From Cyanobium gracile PCC 6307 (GTDB lineage: Bacteria; Cyanobacteriota; Cyanobacteriia; PCC-6307; Cyanobiaceae), in assembly GCF_000316515.1 (NCBI RefSeq), contig NC_019675.1, positions 248,001 through 312,000 of the forward strand: a DNA stretch of 64,000 bases, given 5' to 3'. This document shows positions 36,064 through 44,593 of the stretch, piece by piece (position 1 is the first letter of the stretch; the number at the start of each line of letters is the position of its first letter). A program made the translations under genes and the position numbers. The notes beneath the pieces were generated by a model. That model was not told the origin of the DNA, searched no databases, and saw only the letters and a list, made by a program, of their open reading frames with translations.

Positions 36064-36147
36064 GGTTGATCGCATTTCGTGCGGTTGAAATGGTCGAAGG
36101 GGTTCCAGTTGATGGAGCCCTCTTCCCCTTCGTTCCGGATCCGACAA

Positions 36148-36177
36148 CCTGATTCCATGCAACAACAAGGAATCAGG
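36148..36177. promoter_or_regulatory. Perfect 9-bp inverted repeat between precursor 2 and the exporter operon
   Basis: CCTGATTCC (36148-36156) and GGAATCAGG (36169-36177) are exact reverse complements with a 12-bp spacer. They lie in the divergent intergenic region, about 40 bp before the proposed exporter start and about 85 bp before precursor 2. A shared operator for both directions is the simplest reading. Confidence 0.6.
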
Positions 36178-36217
36178 GCACAGCTGGCTGAACGAGGAGG
36201 CCCTGAACCCTCGGCTG

Positions 36218-38647
36218 TTGCCACCCGTGAAGAAATGTCCCTCCCTCCAATGTCTTCCCCTTGAGGCTGAATCCCCATCTTGGCGCCCCAACGGCGAGGT
36301 TCCTCAGCATGAGCCGCTGGATCAGCTGTTTGAGCAACAGTTGATGACGGCAATCGATCAGCAGCAGGGCGCCCAGGGCTTTCGCATGGCGCCTGGTCTG
36401 GGTGCTGAGGCAGATCCGCTCCTGAGAGCTGTGAAGGTGCTGGCGAGACGCCATGGCACCCGAGTGGAGTGGCTAGGCGATCATCCCCCCCAGGGGAAAG
36501 CCGATCTGCGGCTTGCGCTCACAGGCTCAGGGTTGCTTTGGCGTGAGGTGCTGATCGATGGCCAACGGTTGAATTGGGATGGTGGAGATCTCATTGGAAT
36601 CGAGTCGGATGCGCCCCACCAGCCGGTGCTCCTGCTCTCGGAATGCAACGGCTATCTCCTCTGGAAGCCGGCCGAGATGGCTGGGCCTGTGCCCTTCAAT
36701 GGTCGGTGTCTGCGCGGCAGTCGCCTTCCTGAGCGGATGCTTGCCATTCAGCCCGCCCTCCCAGAGACAGGGCTGAACGCCAGGGTGCTTCTGCGCTTCA
36801 GCTTCGGAGCGGCCACTCAGCCGATGCCGTTGCTAGCGGCCTGCTCCATCCTCGGGTTGCTGTTGGGCTTCGGCCTGGCGATCGGCCAGGAGGGAGGTGC
36901 AGCCCAGTGGATCTTCGGAGTGGGGGCTGCCGGCTTGCTGCTGGGCATCAGCCTGGTCGTTCTCAGCAATGGCTTCCGGCTGGCAGTCATCACCAGCTTG
37001 ATGAGCACGTTGCTGGGATTCCTGCTGCCCAGCTTCAACACCATCCTCACCAATGGGGCCCTGCCCAATCGTGATCTGGGGTTGGTGTGGCAGCTCGGGG
37101 GGGTGCTGCTGGCAGCCGCCATGGCTGATGTGTGCCTGCAATGGACTCAGTCGTTGTCGCTGCTTGCCATCCAGCTGCGGGGTGCCATGCGCCTGCAGTA
37201 CGGGGTCTTCGATCGTCTGCTGAAGTTGCCCACCACATTTTTTCAGAGGTTCGGGGCAGGGGAGCTGGCGCTGCGCTTCGACGCCATCAGCCAGCTGAAC
37301 GACGAGCTGCAGACGCTGCTCTCCGGGGGGCTGCTGAAAACGCTCTTGAGCCTCCTCTACCTGCTCTTCATGCTGAAGATCAGCAAGGTGCTCACCGCGC
37401 TGGCCGTTGCCCTCGCCCTGCTGCTTCTGATTCCCACCGGCGTGGTGGGCTGGCAGAGCCGCCGTTTCGAGCGGAGACGGGAGAGCGCAGCGGCGGAGGC
37501 CTCCTCCACGAATCTGGAGCTGATCAGCAGCGTGGCCAAGCTGCGGGTGGCGGGCGCGGAAACCAGGGCAGCGCGGCACTGGGGAGAGGCCTACAGCCCC
37601 AGTGTGGCCTATGCCTTTGCCCTGGATGCCCGGGCGGGCATCTCCGAACTCCTGCAGACCATCGTGCCGGGCCTTGGTCAGCTGCTGCTTTACATGGTGA
37701 TTGCACGACTGATCGCGGATGCTGCACGCAATCCGGGCTCTCCGGCACCAGATCTGGGAGAGCTGCTTGGTTTCTTCTCCGCCTTCGGTGTGTTCATCGG
37801 CTCGATGGCGAGCATGGCGGATCTTGCGGTTGGGGCCTTTGATCTGCCGGTGTTGGTGGAGCGTGCGTGGCCGATTCTGACAACTGAACCAGAACGGCAG
37901 CGGCAGGCCATCGACCCTGGAGACCTCAAGGGATCCGTGGCTTTGGAGGAGGTCTGGTACCGCTATGGGCCCGAGCAGGAGGCGGTGCTGAAAGGCGTGA
38001 CGTTGCAGGCAAGCCCCGGTGAATGCCTGGCGATTGTCGGGCCATCCGGCAGTGGTAAATCCACCATCGTGCGCCTGCTGCTCGGCCTTGATCAGCCCGA
38101 GAGCGGAGAGGTGCGCTACGACGGTCGGGCACTGGCTGAGCTTCGTATCGACCGGGTGCGCGCCCAGATCGGCTGCGTGTTGCAGGACGCCCGGTTGTTC
38201 GCCGGCTCCATCCACGAGGCGATCGCCGCCGGTGCGCTGATCACCCCGGAGCAGGCCTGGCGAGCGGCTGAACTGGCGGCCATCGCCGACGACATCCGCG
38301 CCATGCCGATGCAGATGCACACCGTGTTGCCAGAGGGCGGGGGCACACTTTCCGGCGGCCAGCGGCAGCGACTGGCGATCGCCCGTGCCCTGGCGCGCAC
38401 CCCCAGGGTGTTGATCTTCGATGAAGCCACCAGCGCCCTCGACAACCGCACACAAAGGGAGGTCGCAGAGAATCTGCACTCCCTTCCCGCCACCCGCATT
38501 CTGGTGGCCCATCGCATCAGCACGATTCGTCAGGCCGACCGGATCGTGGTGGTGGAAGAGGGGCGCATCAGCCAGCAAGGCACGTTTCAAGACCTGATGC
38601 GGCAGCCGGGCCCGTTCACCCAACTCATGGCCAGACAGGAGGCCTGA
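36218..38647 (+). CDS. NHLM-type bacteriocin export ABC transporter (permease-ATPase, no peptidase)
   Basis: About 809 aa. The N-terminal ~200 residues are a soluble domain; a TM domain with about six helices (~205-545) and an ABC ATPase follow (Walker A VGPSGSGKST, signature LSGGQRQRLAIARAL, Walker B VLIFDEATSALD). The layout matches the second ABC protein of NHLM-type microcin export clusters. No ATG is available near the start: TTG 36218 or GTG 36227 must be used. It is first of three genes with gaps of 4 and 3 bp, followed by a HlyD-like adaptor and a C39-ABC protein. Confidence 0.85.
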   Translation: MPPVKKCPSLQCLPLEAESPSWRPNGEVPQHEPLDQLFEQQLMTAIDQQQGAQGFRMAPGLGAEADPLLRAVKVLARRHGTRVEWLGDHPPQGKADLRLALTGSGLLWREVLIDGQRLNWDGGDLIGIESDAPHQPVLLLSECNGYLLWKPAEMAGPVPFNGRCLRGSRLPERMLAIQPALPETGLNARVLLRFSFGAATQPMPLLAACSILGLLLGFGLAIGQEGGAAQWIFGVGAAGLLLGISLVVLSNGFRLAVITSLMSTLLGFLLPSFNTILTNGALPNRDLGLVWQLGGVLLAAAMADVCLQWTQSLSLLAIQLRGAMRLQYGVFDRLLKLPTTFFQRFGAGELALRFDAISQLNDELQTLLSGGLLKTLLSLLYLLFMLKISKVLTALAVALALLLLIPTGVVGWQSRRFERRRESAAAEASSTNLELISSVAKLRVAGAETRAARHWGEAYSPSVAYAFALDARAGISELLQTIVPGLGQLLLYMVIARLIADAARNPGSPAPDLGELLGFFSAFGVFIGSMASMADLAVGAFDLPVLVERAWPILTTEPERQRQAIDPGDLKGSVALEEVWYRYGPEQEAVLKGVTLQASPGECLAIVGPSGSGKSTIVRLLLGLDQPESGEVRYDGRALAELRIDRVRAQIGCVLQDARLFAGSIHEAIAAGALITPEQAWRAAELAAIADDIRAMPMQMHTVLPEGGGTLSGGQRQRLAIARALARTPRVLIFDEATSALDNRTQREVAENLHSLPATRILVAHRISTIRQADRIVVVEEGRISQQGTFQDLMRQPGPFTQLMARQEA

Positions 38648-38651
38648 AACC

Positions 38652-39794
38652 ATGCAACTCTTTCGACGTCAGGCGCTCGAATCCGTCACGAGCGCTGAAC
38701 AGTTCCATCAACCGCAGCGACTGATCCGCCCGAATCTCTGGCTGCTGCTGGTGGGGATCCTTGGCTTCAGTGGCTATCTCGTGCAGTGGTCCCTTCAGGG
38801 GCGGCTGCCGGTGCGGATCGAGGGTCGTGGCCTTCTGGTGCGCCCAGGCAGTCTGCAACCGGTCCAGAGCCGGAGCGCAGGCCCTCTCACGAGCCTGTCG
38901 ATCCAGACCGGCAGTTGTGTCCGCAAGGGTGAGGTGGTCGCACGCATCGATCCCCTGCAGCAGCGGCTGAAACGGGAGGAAGAGGTGCAGGCCCTCGCTC
39001 TGCTGGCAGCCCAGGATGACCAGGAGGGAGCGCGGGAACGCAACCTGCTGGCGATGGTGGAAGCCGACCTCGCGCGCCTGCTGCCCTATCGGGGCACGGG
39101 TGCGATCGCTGAGCAGAGCTTCATCGACAAGGAAAAGGAAATTCAACGGGTGCGCACGGAAACGGCGGCATCCGCCAACCGCAGGCTGCAGGCCATCCAG
39201 GCCCGGCAGGCCGCGATCCGCAGTCTCGATCAGGAGATGGCGCAGAACGCCGTCGTGCTGGCACCGGCAAGCGGCTGTGTGGTCAATGTCAATGCCCAGC
39301 CTGGGCAAATGGTGCAGGTTGGGGCCTCGCTGCTTGAGATCGACAAATCACGCCCCAGCGATCCGCTGATCAGTCTTGCCTTCTTTCCGGTGAAGGATGG
39401 CAAGCGGCTGCAGATCGGCCAACGGGTGCGCGTCACTCCCAGCACCACCCAGGCCCAGCGTCATGGAGGGATTGTGGGAACGATCGTGGAGATCCAGCCC
39501 CTTCCGGTGAATCGCGACACCCTGCTCCATCGGCTCGGGATTCCTTCGTTGGTCAACACGGTGGAAGCGGCCAACCGCGGGGAAGGGGGCCAGGGACATG
39601 AGCCCATGATCCAGGTGCGCACCTCCCTGGCCCGCAGTGCAGCCACCCGAAGCGGATACGACTGGGGCGGAGGCGCCGACCCCGATCTCGTTCTCAGTGC
39701 CGGCACCACCACCACCGTGAAGGTGGACGTGGAAGAGCGGCAACCGATCAGCTACCTGATCCCACAACTTCGCAATCTCTCTGGGATCTATTGA
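38652..39794 (+). CDS. HlyD-like membrane fusion protein of the NHLM-type exporter
   Basis: 380 aa. One N-terminal TM helix (LWLLLVGILGFSGYLVQW, ~29-46), a biotinyl-lipoyl-like half motif (AGPLTSLSIQTGSCVRKGEVVARIDP), a helical hairpin (~95-200), the second lipoyl half (APASGCVVNVNAQPGQMVQVGASLLEI) and a beta-barrel region. This is the periplasmic adaptor that links the ABC exporter to the outer membrane. It starts 4 bp after the upstream ABC gene and ends 3 bp before the C39-ABC gene. The middle helical region is short, as in NHLM-type HlyD proteins. Confidence 0.85.
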   Translation: MQLFRRQALESVTSAEQFHQPQRLIRPNLWLLLVGILGFSGYLVQWSLQGRLPVRIEGRGLLVRPGSLQPVQSRSAGPLTSLSIQTGSCVRKGEVVARIDPLQQRLKREEEVQALALLAAQDDQEGARERNLLAMVEADLARLLPYRGTGAIAEQSFIDKEKEIQRVRTETAASANRRLQAIQARQAAIRSLDQEMAQNAVVLAPASGCVVNVNAQPGQMVQVGASLLEIDKSRPSDPLISLAFFPVKDGKRLQIGQRVRVTPSTTQAQRHGGIVGTIVEIQPLPVNRDTLLHRLGIPSLVNTVEAANRGEGGQGHEPMIQVRTSLARSAATRSGYDWGGGADPDLVLSAGTTTTVKVDVEERQPISYLIPQLRNLSGIY

Positions 39795-39797
39795 TCC

Positions 39798-41945
39798 ATG
39801 AAACACACCCCCACCGTTCTGCAGATGGAAACCACGGAGTGCGGAGCCGCCTCCCTGGCCGTGATCCTTCAGCACCATGGGCGCCATGTGCCTATGAGCC
39901 AGCTCCGCGATGCCTGTTGCGTGAGCCGGGATGGCACGAATGCCGCCGCGATCCAGGCCGCAGCGCGGCTCTATGGGCTGGAGGTGGATGGATTTATGGC
40001 GGAGGATACGAAGGATCTGCGCCGTTGGGAACGGCCGGTGATTCTGCATTGGCAGTTCAATCACTTCCTGGTGCTGGAGGGCATCAGCGGCAGGAACGTG
40101 ATGCTGAATGATCCCGCCATCGGGCGACGAAGGGTGACGCTCGCGGAATTCGAACGCTCCTTCACAGGTGTCTTTCTCGATCTGAAACCTGGGAGCAGCT
40201 TCCGGCGTGGAGGGCATCCCCCAAGGTTCTGGGGAGCCATCGCCCAGCGGCTGGCGCTGGAAAAGGCCGGCGTGCTTTTCACCCTGATCACCGGGCTGTT
40301 GCTCGTGCTTCCTCAGGTGCTGATCCCCGTGTTCTCCCAGGTCTACATCGATGAGATCTGGGGACAGGGGATGCAGGCGTGGCTCAAGCCCATGCTGTGG
40401 GCTTTGGTGCTCGTGCTCCTGCTGCAGACATTGCTGAAGCATCTGCAGCTGACGGCGATCCGTCGGCTCACTCGCCGCCTGGACAGCCGATTTTCGGCCC
40501 AGTTTGAGCGGCATGTGCTGTCGTTGCCGGAGCGGTATTTCAGCCAGCGCTATGCCGGCGACATCAACGGCAGGGTGGAGTTGAACCGGGAGGTGGCTTC
40601 CTTCCTGGCGGAACAGCTCATCCCCCTGCTGAGCGGGGTGATGCTGCTGGTCTTCTATCTGGTGCTGACGCTTTCGTACAGCCCATGGCTGGGTGGGGTG
40701 GTGGGGATCAGCACAGGCCTGAATGCCCTGCTGGTTGCCTTCACCCACCATGCCCATCAGGAAGACAGTCTTCGCTTGCAGCAGGATGGGGCCAAAGCCC
40801 AGAGTGTGGTGACAGCCGCCATCCGCGACATCGAGACGGTGAAGACTGCAGCGGTGGAAACGGATCTCGCCACGCGATACGGCGGCCACCTCAGCACGGC
40901 ATTGAATGGAAGCCAGCGGATCGGACTGCGCCAAGCCCGGCTGGAACTCGTGCCTGGCTTGCTGAACCAGGTGAACAATCTGGCGGTGCTGATTGTGGGG
41001 TTTGTGCTGCTGCTCCGAGGCGAGATGACCCTTGGCATGGTGCTGGCGGCCCAGCAGGTGAGTGGTGGGTTGAAGGGCGAGGTTGATCGCTGGGTCGCCT
41101 TCGTGCGGGAGTTGCCAACGATGCAGGCCTCCCTGCTGCGACTAGAAGATGTGCTGGGGGAGCCTGTGGATCCCCTGGTGAATGGCAGGCTCTGCTCCAT
41201 GGACTCAGAGGGTGGGAGCCGTCTGTCGGGTGCGATCACGCTGGAGGCCATGAGCTTTGGCTACATCCCCACCCAGCAGCCACTGCTTGGGCCGATCGAT
41301 CTGAGGGTGGCTCCAGGGCAACGGCTGGCCCTTGTGGGCGGAAGCGGCTCGGGAAAGAGTACCCTGGCACGGCTGCTCGCCGGTTTGGAGCGCCCCGATG
41401 TAGGCGAGATTCTTTACGACGGTCATGCGCTGGAGGCCATTCCCCGCTCGGTGGCGGTTGGCTCGATTGCTCTCGTGCAACAGGAGGTGCAGCTCTATGG
41501 GGTGTCGGTGCGCGACAATCTCACCCTCTGGAATCAGGCCATCCCGCATGAGCAGCTCGAGGAAGCCTGTCGCGACGCCCAGATCCTCGATGACATCCGC
41601 AAGCTGCCCCAGGGGTTCGACACCCTGCTGAGCGAGGGTGGCCAGAGCTTGTCGGGTGGTCAACGCCAGCGGCTGGAGATCGCCCGGGCCCTGGTGCAGA
41701 ACCCTGCCATCCTGATTTTGGATGAGGCCAGCTCAGCGCTGGATGCCATCACCGAGCAGCGGCTCAGCGAGGCTCTGCGGCGACGGGGATGTACGCAGAT
41801 CGTGATCGCTCATCGGCTCAGCGCGATTCGCGATGCCGATCAGATCCTGGTGCTCGAGCACGGCAGGGTGGTGCAGCGGGGGCGCCATGAAGACCTTCTC
41901 ACGGATTCATCGGGAGTCTATGCAGGATTAGTGGCAGATGAGTAG
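39798..41945 (+). CDS. C39 peptidase-containing ABC transporter (double-glycine leader processing and export)
   Basis: 715 aa. The N-terminal C39 cysteine protease (1-~125) has Cys15 in ETTECGAASLAVIL, His89 in FNHFLVLEG and Asp105 in VMLNDPA, a complete triad. A six-TM ABC membrane domain (~155-440) and an ATPase follow (VGGSGSGKSTL, LSGGQRQRLEIARAL, ILILDEASSALD). This class cuts the leader after the double glycine and exports the core. The two precursors at 35.5-36.1 kb carry exactly that leader type, so they are the likely substrates. Confidence 0.92.
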   Translation: MKHTPTVLQMETTECGAASLAVILQHHGRHVPMSQLRDACCVSRDGTNAAAIQAAARLYGLEVDGFMAEDTKDLRRWERPVILHWQFNHFLVLEGISGRNVMLNDPAIGRRRVTLAEFERSFTGVFLDLKPGSSFRRGGHPPRFWGAIAQRLALEKAGVLFTLITGLLLVLPQVLIPVFSQVYIDEIWGQGMQAWLKPMLWALVLVLLLQTLLKHLQLTAIRRLTRRLDSRFSAQFERHVLSLPERYFSQRYAGDINGRVELNREVASFLAEQLIPLLSGVMLLVFYLVLTLSYSPWLGGVVGISTGLNALLVAFTHHAHQEDSLRLQQDGAKAQSVVTAAIRDIETVKTAAVETDLATRYGGHLSTALNGSQRIGLRQARLELVPGLLNQVNNLAVLIVGFVLLLRGEMTLGMVLAAQQVSGGLKGEVDRWVAFVRELPTMQASLLRLEDVLGEPVDPLVNGRLCSMDSEGGSRLSGAITLEAMSFGYIPTQQPLLGPIDLRVAPGQRLALVGGSGSGKSTLARLLAGLERPDVGEILYDGHALEAIPRSVAVGSIALVQQEVQLYGVSVRDNLTLWNQAIPHEQLEEACRDAQILDDIRKLPQGFDTLLSEGGQSLSGGQRQRLEIARALVQNPAILILDEASSALDAITEQRLSEALRRRGCTQIVIAHRLSAIRDADQILVLEHGRVVQRGRHEDLLTDSSGVYAGLVADE

Positions 41946-42055
41946 AATCAAAATGTTCGCGTTGAGGATCTTTGTAGATAAACAAAAGATTTAGCGAAGT
42001 AGACTTCCAAAGCGTGTCTTCAGCGACAATACCTCTCCTTTGAAACCATCACAGC

Positions 42056-42478
42056 ATGATGCCCCAGCTTGACCAGCCCACCACTCGCAGCTCTTTAATA
42101 CGCCAGGCAACATTGTTGATGTTGACCACCGCCCTGGGATTGATTCTCTGGCCTCAGCTCACCCTGGCCCAGGCCAATAAAGTTCCAAACACACTGGGCG
42201 CAAAGTATGATATCCCTGGACGATACATCAGGAATGTGACGCAGATTAATTCAGTAAAGCGCTATTCGAAAATACGGGTCAACGAAAACATCTATCAAGT
42301 TAAAGTAGTTGTTCCCTATGAACCTGGTTGCGATATGGACTTCGACTTTCTGGTGGATTGTAGCAATGGAAGGATGGCAAGGGCTCAAGGGATTGAGGTT
42401 GCTGAAAGCAGGCTCGAAGCCGCATACTATACATATCATAAGGCGCACCTGCGGCCGCTAACATCAAGCCTGCTATGA
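42056..42478 (+). CDS. Small exported protein downstream of the exporter operon
   Basis: 140 aa with a signal peptide (ATLLMLTTALGLILWPQLTLAQA). The mature domain has QVKVVVPYEPGCDMDFDFLVDCSNGRMA with two cysteines. No family recognised. Starts 110 bp after the C39-ABC stop; ATG at 42059 is an alternative. Its stop overlaps the ATG of the next exported-protein gene (ATGA at 42475-42478). An accessory or immunity role is possible by position only. Confidence 0.55.
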   Translation: MMPQLDQPTTRSSLIRQATLLMLTTALGLILWPQLTLAQANKVPNTLGAKYDIPGRYIRNVTQINSVKRYSKIRVNENIYQVKVVVPYEPGCDMDFDFLVDCSNGRMARAQGIEVAESRLEAAYYTYHKAHLRPLTSSLL

Positions 42479-42996
42479 ACTCAAGCAGAAGCCCCATCAT
42501 GACCAGCTTCATCACAGCTCTATGCTTTTATTCACTGACAGCAACTCGAAGAGTGCTGGCGCTGAAAAGCGCAACCGCTCTCCCCTTGAGTCTATTGACC
42601 TATGTGATAATTGTTCAGTTCATCCTGTCTTCTCGCCCCGCTAAGGCCTATGAGGAGCAAAGGGAGACACGATGCTGGAGCTTAGTCGGCAACAGGAAAC
42701 AGGTCGATGAGGTCTGCACTTACAAGTTGGTTTCTTGGACAGGTGGAGGAGTCATTCGATTGTTCGTTAGCAATGGGCAAAAGCATGATATTGCATTTGG
42801 GCTTCAGGGTAGGGGCGAGAATCCTTGTCCAGCAACAAACTATTCTCTCAATGGGGCCTGTGGCCGAGAGTATTTCAGAGACCCGGCTACAGCAGCAAAG
42901 CTCTCTTCAGCCCAAGGCCGAAGCATCTTAAATCAAGGCCGACGAGTCATGATTTGCATTGCCGCCAGATCACAGTCAATCTGCTATGGATGTTGA
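42475..42996 (+). CDS. Exported cysteine-rich protein, unknown function
   Basis: 173 aa. Hydrophobic segment PLSLLTYVIIVQFILSSRPAKA (~39-60) acts as a late signal peptide or anchor after a polar N-terminus, so the real start may be internal. The mature part has seven cysteines (RCWSLVG, EVCTYKL, NPCPATN, GACGREY, MICIAA, SICYGC), a pattern for disulfide bonding. The start overlaps the previous stop by 4 bp (ATGA). No family recognised. Confidence 0.5.
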   Translation: MNSSRSPIMTSFITALCFYSLTATRRVLALKSATALPLSLLTYVIIVQFILSSRPAKAYEEQRETRCWSLVGNRKQVDEVCTYKLVSWTGGGVIRLFVSNGQKHDIAFGLQGRGENPCPATNYSLNGACGREYFRDPATAAKLSSAQGRSILNQGRRVMICIAARSQSICYGC

Positions 42997-43033
42997 GTGT
43001 TTTATCTGCCGAGGCCATTTCTAAGTGCTCATC

Positions 43034-43429
43034 ATGAATTATTCGACACTTGCTGTAGGCGCATTCTAAGTCATCACACTAATTGTAGTTCTAGAAATGG
43101 TCGATCCGCTCGTCGCATCTCCAGTTTGGACGACGTTTCGGGGGGAGCCTTACCCACTCAGCGTAGGTCCAAGCAGGACATGGTATTACACACCTGAATA
43201 CTACATTGACTTTAAGAGCAGGCGCAAGCTGGCTGGAGCAGCGTCAACCTTTGTTGTGAATGCCAGAATACGGAATGAAGACATGAATCCTTCTCTCATT
43301 CACCAGCTAGTCGTTAACTGCTCAACGATGAATTTCAAGTGGTTAATCGCTGGCATGGATTCTCCGTGGACCAAGTTCAAGAGAACTTCTGCAGAAGCAA
43401 GGATTGCGAACGCGATGTGCAATGATTAG
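43034..43429 (+). pseudogene. Exported protein gene with a stop codon inside its signal peptide
   Basis: From ATG 43034 the frame reads MNYSTLAVGAF, then TAA (43067-43069), then VITLIVVLEMVDPLVASPVW and 90 further codons without a stop. The hydrophobic pieces on both sides of the TAA together make a normal signal peptide, so a nonsense mutation is the simplest explanation. The mature part (WTTFRGEPYPL, YYTPEYYIDFKSRRK, HQLVVNCSTM) looks like a small secreted surface-adhesin-E-like domain. Translation from ATG 43097 would lack most of the signal. Confidence 0.55.
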
Positions 43430-43517
43430 ACTTGTTAGTTGCCTGGATTTGGCCTGCGAATATGTCTTGTTGGTCTAGGGCGGTAGCTGTCAGAAAAGAT
43501 GACGCCCCTGACGCTGA

Positions 43518-44587
43518 TTAGGCGGGCATGACCAACGTAGCTGGATCCATGGCTTTTTCCGGTGGCGGTGGATTGATCCAGACCACCTTCGGCTGACCCC
43601 AGCAGCGGGTTCCGCGGCTCCAGCGGCGGGGGTGTCGCTGGGGTCCTGCGCGTAGACACGGGCGCGGTGAGGACAGAGTTCAACGGCCTGACCGCTGTGG
43701 CGCTGATCAGGCGTCACGAACCGGATGAAACTGTGGCGGTGGCTGTGGTTGTACCAGGCCACGAATGCACAGGCCCAGCGGCAGGCCTCTTCCTGGCTGC
43801 GGAAGCGCCGCCTGGGGTAGGCTGGTCGGTACTTGACCGTGCGCAACAGCGACTCCGAGTAGGGCTAGTCGTTGCTGACCCGGGGCCTGGAGAAGGATCT
43901 GAGCACCCCCAGCTCCTCCAGCCGCCTCTCCAGCGTGGCAGCCCGCATGGCGTTGCCGTTGTCGGCATGGAGTATCAGGGGCAGGGACCGGCTTTTGCTG
44001 ATCCGCTCCCGCAGGCTGGCCCTGCTGACCAGATCAGCGGCGATCTGGGCTTCTTCCCGCTCGGCCACGTCCCAGGCCACCACCTTGCGGCTCCAGACGT
44101 CGATCACCAGATACAGGTAGAGCCAGACGCCACGAACGCTGGTGGGCAGGTAGGTGATGTCCCAGCTCCAGATCTGGTTCGGCCCTCGGGCCTCCAGCCG
44201 CGGCACCGGGCGGGGTTGCTGAGGCGGCCGGGCACGGCCACGGCGATGGGCCTGGCCATGGTCATGGAGCACCCGGTAGAAGCTGCGCTCAGAACCGATA
44301 TACAGGCCTCGATCTGCAAGGATCGGCACGATCTGGCCCGGCGGCAACGCCGCGAACTCGCTCTGGGTGCAGGTGAGCAGGATCCGCTGGCGCTCCTTGT
44401 CACTGTGCCGGTGAGACACCAGGCGGTAGCTGCCTTTACGGCCGTCGGTGCCGTCCCCATCATCCGCGAACTGTTGCCGCCAGCGCTGCAGCGTGGTGAG
44501 CCCCACGCCCAGCAGAGCGGCCACCTCCCGAGCACGTTCACCGGCCGCCATGGCGGCATCAAGGATCTCCAGGGGCTTGCGGCGATC
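43518..44587 (-). pseudogene. Family A transposase OrfB remnant
   Basis: Homologous to residues ~180-529 of the fused transposase at 31525-33114. It contains the DDE segments SWDITYLP and ILHADNGNA, but an in-frame TAG replaces Asn in the SNDNPYSE motif near 43866. A frameshift lies near the C-terminus (RVYAQ region). Its 5' end is cut by the inserted IS at 44594. Confidence 0.8.
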
Positions 44588-44593
44588 CTCATG

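Noticed and set aside
36833-38653. 606-aa open frame on the minus strand
   Set aside because: Antisense of the exporter ABC gene, which has all ABC motifs in its own frame.
39348-40934. 528-aa open frame on the minus strand
   Set aside because: Antisense of the HlyD-like and C39-ABC genes.
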